Below are positions 4,965 through 6,805 of a stretch of 6,805 nt of DNA, one piece after another. This DNA comes from Methanobacteriota archaeon (GTDB lineage: Archaea; Thermoplasmatota; Poseidoniia; Poseidoniales; Poseidoniaceae). Numbering within the stretch: position 1 is the stretch's first letter; the number at the start of each line of letters is the position of its first letter. The notes beneath the pieces were generated by a model. That model searched no databases. It was not told the DNA's origin and worked only from the letters and a program-made list of their open reading frames with translations. The position numbers were made by a program, and so were the translations under genes. The stretch spans positions 7,188-13,992 of the forward strand of contig NZLM01000019.1 in assembly GCA_002694245.1 (NCBI GenBank), in the 5' to 3' direction.

Positions 4965-5702
4965 ATGGTTGACCGTTGGGTTCAAGATCATCAAAAAGAT
5001 GCTTGGCGAAAACAGGCAAAAGCTAGCGGTTACAGAGCCAGATCTGCTTTCAAACTAAAACAAATTCAGGAAAGACACAAAATTATCGATTCTCAAGACA
5101 GTGTTCTAGACGTGGGTTGTCACCCTGGTGGGTGGGCACAGGTAGCAGTCGAACTGGTTGGAGAAAACGGAAAAGTGGTTGGAGTTGATTTACAATCCTG
5201 CGTGCCTGTGGATGGTGCAAATCTCATAGTTGGTGATATCACTGAACCATTTACTCAACAAGCAGTGCTAGATGCGATAGATACTGAAGTAATCGACGTT
5301 GTTGTGTCAGATATATCTCCTCACATAACTGGTAAATGGGACATTGATCAAGCTGTATCTTTGATGCTTGTTGCAGATGTTTTTGATTTTGCTTTGCCTA
5401 TTCTGAAATACGGCGGCCATTTTGTAACCAAACTTTTCCAGGGAGTTGGTGTTGAGGAACTAATAGAATTAGTAAAACCACATTTTCAAGTCGTTAAACG
5501 CTTCTCTCCAATGGCAAGTAGAAACTCTTCATCTGAGGTATATCTAATTTGCAAGTTTCACACCCCTAAGAGAGGACCTGATTGGCAAATACGTCCAGCG
5601 TTTGAAGATGCACTTGAGCATAGGCAAGGCGGACCTGAACCAGATGAAGATGTTGAACCAGCAAAGTCAACTTTTCAAGTGAGGAAAAAAAAGACTGATT
5701 GA
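4965..5702 (+). CDS. rlmE: RlmE/FtsJ family 23S rRNA (uridine-2'-O) methyltransferase
   Basis: 245 residues. The Rossmann SAM-binding motif I is DVGCHPGGW (49-57), the acidic motif after it is VVGVDLQ (71-77), and the catalytic K-D-K-E tetrad of 2'-O-methyltransferases is K30 (RSAFKL), D116 (VVSDIS), K156 (FVTKLF) and E191 (SSSEVYLI). The spacing equals that of E. coli RlmE (K38, D124, K164, E199), shifted by eight residues. In E. coli the enzyme methylates U2552 in the ribosomal A loop during late 50S assembly; the same target is likely but inferred here. A charged, low-complexity C-terminal tail (about 218-245) extends beyond the catalytic domain. Motif I has Cys-His where most relatives have Ala-Ala or similar before PGGW. 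Start: ATG at 4965 with GAGGGTG before it. It is divergent from the exported thioredoxin and followed by other information-processing genes. Confidence 0.95.
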   Translation: MVDRWVQDHQKDAWRKQAKASGYRARSAFKLKQIQERHKIIDSQDSVLDVGCHPGGWAQVAVELVGENGKVVGVDLQSCVPVDGANLIVGDITEPFTQQAVLDAIDTEVIDVVVSDISPHITGKWDIDQAVSLMLVADVFDFALPILKYGGHFVTKLFQGVGVEELIELVKPHFQVVKRFSPMASRNSSSEVYLICKFHTPKRGPDWQIRPAFEDALEHRQGGPEPDEDVEPAKSTFQVRKKKTD

Positions 5703-5736
5703 GGAATTAATCAATTTCACATTAGTCTATGTTTGA

Positions 5737-5743
5737 TTTATTA
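5737..5743 (+). promoter_or_regulatory. TATA box of the OB-fold gene
   Basis: TTTATTA, centred about 28 bases before the ATG at 5768, places transcription start at or next to that codon. With no Shine-Dalgarno present, this supports a leaderless mRNA starting at 5768 rather than at the in-frame ATGs 5729 or 5750, which lie upstream of or within the promoter. Confidence 0.5.
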
Positions 5744-5767
5744 CCATTGATGTTGACCATACAAATT

Positions 5768-6163
5768 ATGGCAAAACAAAAACCACGCAGGACAGAGGCT
5801 GACCATAGGACTAAATCTATACTGAAAAGTATGACAGATAGCCAGAAAACAAATCCTGGCTTGTCAAATAGACAAAGAGTGAGTGAGTTGAGTCCCAATC
5901 AAGAAATAAATCGCCTTGAGTTAGTAGTTCTTCGAACTTATCCAAGGAGGTTGGTGGCATCAAAAAATTACACTGGCCAATTAGCTGCTGCATGCGGAAG
6001 GGACGAGACCGGCATAGTTGGAATTGTACTGTGGGATGAGCAAGTTGACAGAGTAAAAACAGGCGACATAATACGTATTGAAGGCGGATGGTGCCGCTCA
6101 AGAAACGAAGAATTAGTTGTATCGACTGGTAAAAATGGCCGGTTATACATCCTTGACAGGTGA
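5768..6163 (+). CDS. RPA/SSB-like OB-fold nucleic-acid-binding protein
   Basis: 131 residues. The first 45 or so are basic and polar (MAKQKPRRTE...), probably flexible. The rest is a single OB fold (about 47-130): strand LELVVLRTYPRRLV, then AAACGRDETGIVGIVLWDEQ (74-92), VKTGDIIRIEGGW (96-108) and LVVSTGKNGRLYIL (116-129). The DETG-I-V-G-I-V-L-W-D core followed by TGD.I.I..G is the signature of archaeal replication protein A-type OB domains, which bind single-stranded DNA or RNA. The protein is far shorter than a full multi-domain RPA, so it is better called an OB-fold protein; a partner subunit or RNA-binding role beside its translation neighbours is equally possible. No zinc-finger is visible. 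It stands 65 bases behind rlmE with its own TATA box, and 64 bases ahead of the zinc-ribbon gene. Confidence 0.87.
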   Translation: MAKQKPRRTEADHRTKSILKSMTDSQKTNPGLSNRQRVSELSPNQEINRLELVVLRTYPRRLVASKNYTGQLAAACGRDETGIVGIVLWDEQVDRVKTGDIIRIEGGWCRSRNEELVVSTGKNGRLYILDR

Positions 6164-6213
6164 GAATTTCTCCGCGCAAGGATAAAGAGGGAGAGGTCGT
6201 GGCCGTGCTGCAC

Positions 6214-6220
6214 TGAGGTG
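6214..6220 (+). promoter_or_regulatory. Shine-Dalgarno of the zinc-ribbon gene
   Basis: TGAGGTG, complementary to the archaeal 16S rRNA tail, ends seven bases before the ATG at 6228. A GATAAAG element at 6181-6187 could be the TATA box, giving a leader of about 20 bases that carries this site; that part is weak. Confidence 0.6.
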
Positions 6221-6227
6221 TTATATC

Positions 6228-6395
6228 ATGTCTGAGCGAGCAACCGTCTGCACCGCTTCTGGAGTTCCTTTAGTCGATAAAGGGTCCACAACTTTTCCTT
6301 GCCCTGCTTGTGGCACACCGATAGGACGCAGCCCACGCTGCAGAAACCAAGGAGTGCCGTACGTTTGTACAGGATGCGGGTATCAAGGACCTTGA
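6228..6395 (+). CDS. Small archaeal zinc-ribbon protein (COG2888-like, translation-associated)
   Basis: 55 residues with six cysteines arranged as C8, C25-P-A-C28-G, C38, C47-T-G-C50-G, ending in GYQGP. This matches the short archaeal zinc-ribbon RNA-binding protein family (COG2888; Haloferax HVO_2753 is a studied relative), in which paired CPxCG motifs bind zinc. A first cysteine segment (VCTASGVPLV) and an RC..... Y.C..CG end are typical. These proteins are predicted to act in translation, which fits the gene that follows: elongation factor 1-beta, a conserved neighbour in archaea. The start has an excellent Shine-Dalgarno seven bases upstream. The stop lies 15 bases before the ef1b start, so the two are co-transcribed. 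The gene is easily missed because of its size. Family assignment is confident, molecular function is not established by this sequence. Confidence 0.9.
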   Translation: MSERATVCTASGVPLVDKGSTTFPCPACGTPIGRSPRCRNQGVPYVCTGCGYQGP

Positions 6396-6401
6396 ATTAA
6401 T

Positions 6402-6408
6402 GGTGATC
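6402..6408 (+). promoter_or_regulatory. Shine-Dalgarno of ef1b
   Basis: GGTGATC is an exact complement of the conserved GATCACC end of 16S rRNA. The GGTG core is five bases before the ATG at 6411, which it selects over the ATG at 6417. Confidence 0.65.
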
Positions 6409-6410
6409 TA

Positions 6411-6683
6411 ATGGGAATGGTAGCATTAACTTACAAAGTCATGCCAGATTCTGATGTAGAAGATGTTTCTGCTGAAGATATTGCAAATCAAATTCTAGCA
6501 CTGAAAGACGAAACTTACGATGTCCAGTTATGTGAGACCAAACCACTTGCATTCGGTCTCAAATTTATCCAAGTTCATGTAGTAATGAATGATGGGTCTG
6601 GTTTATCAGATATTTTCGAAGATAACATGCGTGCTATCCGTGGCACTGGTGAAATCGAAGTACTATCAATGGGACTTCTTTGA
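6411..6683 (+). CDS. ef1b: Translation elongation factor 1-beta (aEF-1beta)
   Basis: 90 residues, the full normal length of the archaeal protein. Characteristic pieces in order: ALTYKVMPDSDVED (5-18), a helix AEDIANQILAL (21-31), the signature KPLAFGLKFIQVHVVMND (44-61), an acidic helix DIFEDNMRAI (67-76), and the final strand GEIEVLSMGLL (80-90). The protein has the alpha-beta sandwich of the eukaryotic EF-1B guanine-nucleotide-exchange domain and promotes exchange of GDP for GTP on elongation factor 1-alpha in the cytoplasm. The preceding zinc-ribbon gene is its usual archaeal partner. The start codon follows a perfect Shine-Dalgarno. Its stop is one base from the stop of convergent truD, so no room is left for a separate terminator. 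Confidence 0.96.
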   Translation: MGMVALTYKVMPDSDVEDVSAEDIANQILALKDETYDVQLCETKPLAFGLKFIQVHVVMNDGSGLSDIFEDNMRAIRGTGEIEVLSMGLL

Positions 6684-6684
6684 A

Positions 6685-6805
6685 TCAAAGTTGTTTAAGC
6701 GGCGAGCGCATAAACTCTCTGAGTAATGTTGTTGCATAACTACCTGAGGGTAAAGTAAACCTGAATCTAATACAAGCTCCATCTGGATGCCATAACTCGC
6801 CATCC
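6685..6805 (-). CDS. truD: tRNA pseudouridine synthase TruD, C-terminal end, runs off right edge
   Basis: The last 39 residues of a minus-strand gene are visible, ending with TGA at 6685-6687. They contain RFRFTLPSGSYATTLLREFMR, spread over residues about 13-33 of the visible part, whose F-x-L-P-x-G-S-Y-A-T-x-x-L-R-E-x-M pattern is the conserved C-terminal signature of the TruD family. TruD converts uridine 13 of tRNA-Glu in bacteria, and archaeal and eukaryotic relatives (Pus7) modify tRNA position 13 and 35 sites. The active-site aspartate lies beyond the window. It converges tightly on ef1b with a single base between the stops. Identification is by this motif alone, yet the motif is distinctive. 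Confidence 0.85.
   Translation of the reverse strand, partial: DGELWHPDGACIRFRFTLPSGSYATTLLREFMRSPLKQL

Noticed and set aside
5817..6213. Minus-strand frames opposite the OB-fold gene
   Set aside because: The plus strand encodes a clear OB fold; these frames have no start signals.
6221..6226. TTATAT before the zinc-ribbon ATG as a TATA box
   Set aside because: It is only a few bases from the start codon and downstream of the Shine-Dalgarno, so it cannot be the promoter of this gene.
1..6805. tRNA, rRNA, CRISPR arrays, insertion sequences
   Set aside because: No cloverleaf-like element, spaced repeats, transposase motifs or terminal inverted repeats were seen.

Overview
The window looks like a gene-dense piece of a planktonic euryarchaeal genome, most probably Marine Group II (Poseidoniales) or a close relative. 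The archaeal assignment rests on a translation elongation factor 1-beta of archaeal type next to a small multi-cysteine zinc-ribbon protein, an RPA-like OB-fold protein, an RlmE/FtsJ 2'-O-methyltransferase with the KDKE tetrad, and TATA boxes placed about 26 bases upstream of start codons (leaderless promoters). The finer assignment is inference from gene style and moderate A+T content; no search was possible. I see no mobile element, tRNA, rRNA or CRISPR array.

Left part (1-1784): on the minus strand lie the N-terminal part of a family 2 glycosyltransferase (running off the left edge) and a small uncharacterised 83-residue protein, separated by a strong hairpin at 389-420. Divergent from them, a leaderless NAD-dependent sugar-nucleotide epimerase/dehydratase (840-1784) opens a plus-strand operon. 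Together with the glycosyltransferase it suggests glycan or protein-glycosylation chemistry.

Middle part (1789-4891): directly behind the epimerase, with gaps of 1-4 bases and a Shine-Dalgarno sequence before each gene, come a membrane-anchored TlpA-like thioredoxin (CGYC), a VKOR-family quinone-dependent disulfide generator (CQFC), and a His/Met-rich anchored protein started by TTG. This is an extracytoplasmic thiol-disulfide module with a probable metal-binding partner. The operon meets head-on, with overlapping stop codons, a 100-residue unknown protein on the minus strand. Behind that lies a second exported thioredoxin-fold protein (CEVC) held by a C-terminal membrane helix.

Right part (4965-6805): an information-processing cluster. 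It contains rlmE (23S rRNA 2'-O-methyltransferase), an RPA-like OB-fold protein, a 55-residue zinc-ribbon protein, elongation factor 1-beta, and convergently the C-terminus of truD (tRNA pseudouridine-13 synthase), one base after the ef1b stop.

The most interesting item is the redox operon with its His/Met-rich last gene, plus the second anchored thioredoxin nearby. The two small unknown proteins and the 14-bp hairpin are also worth a look. The rest is ordinary archaeal housekeeping.
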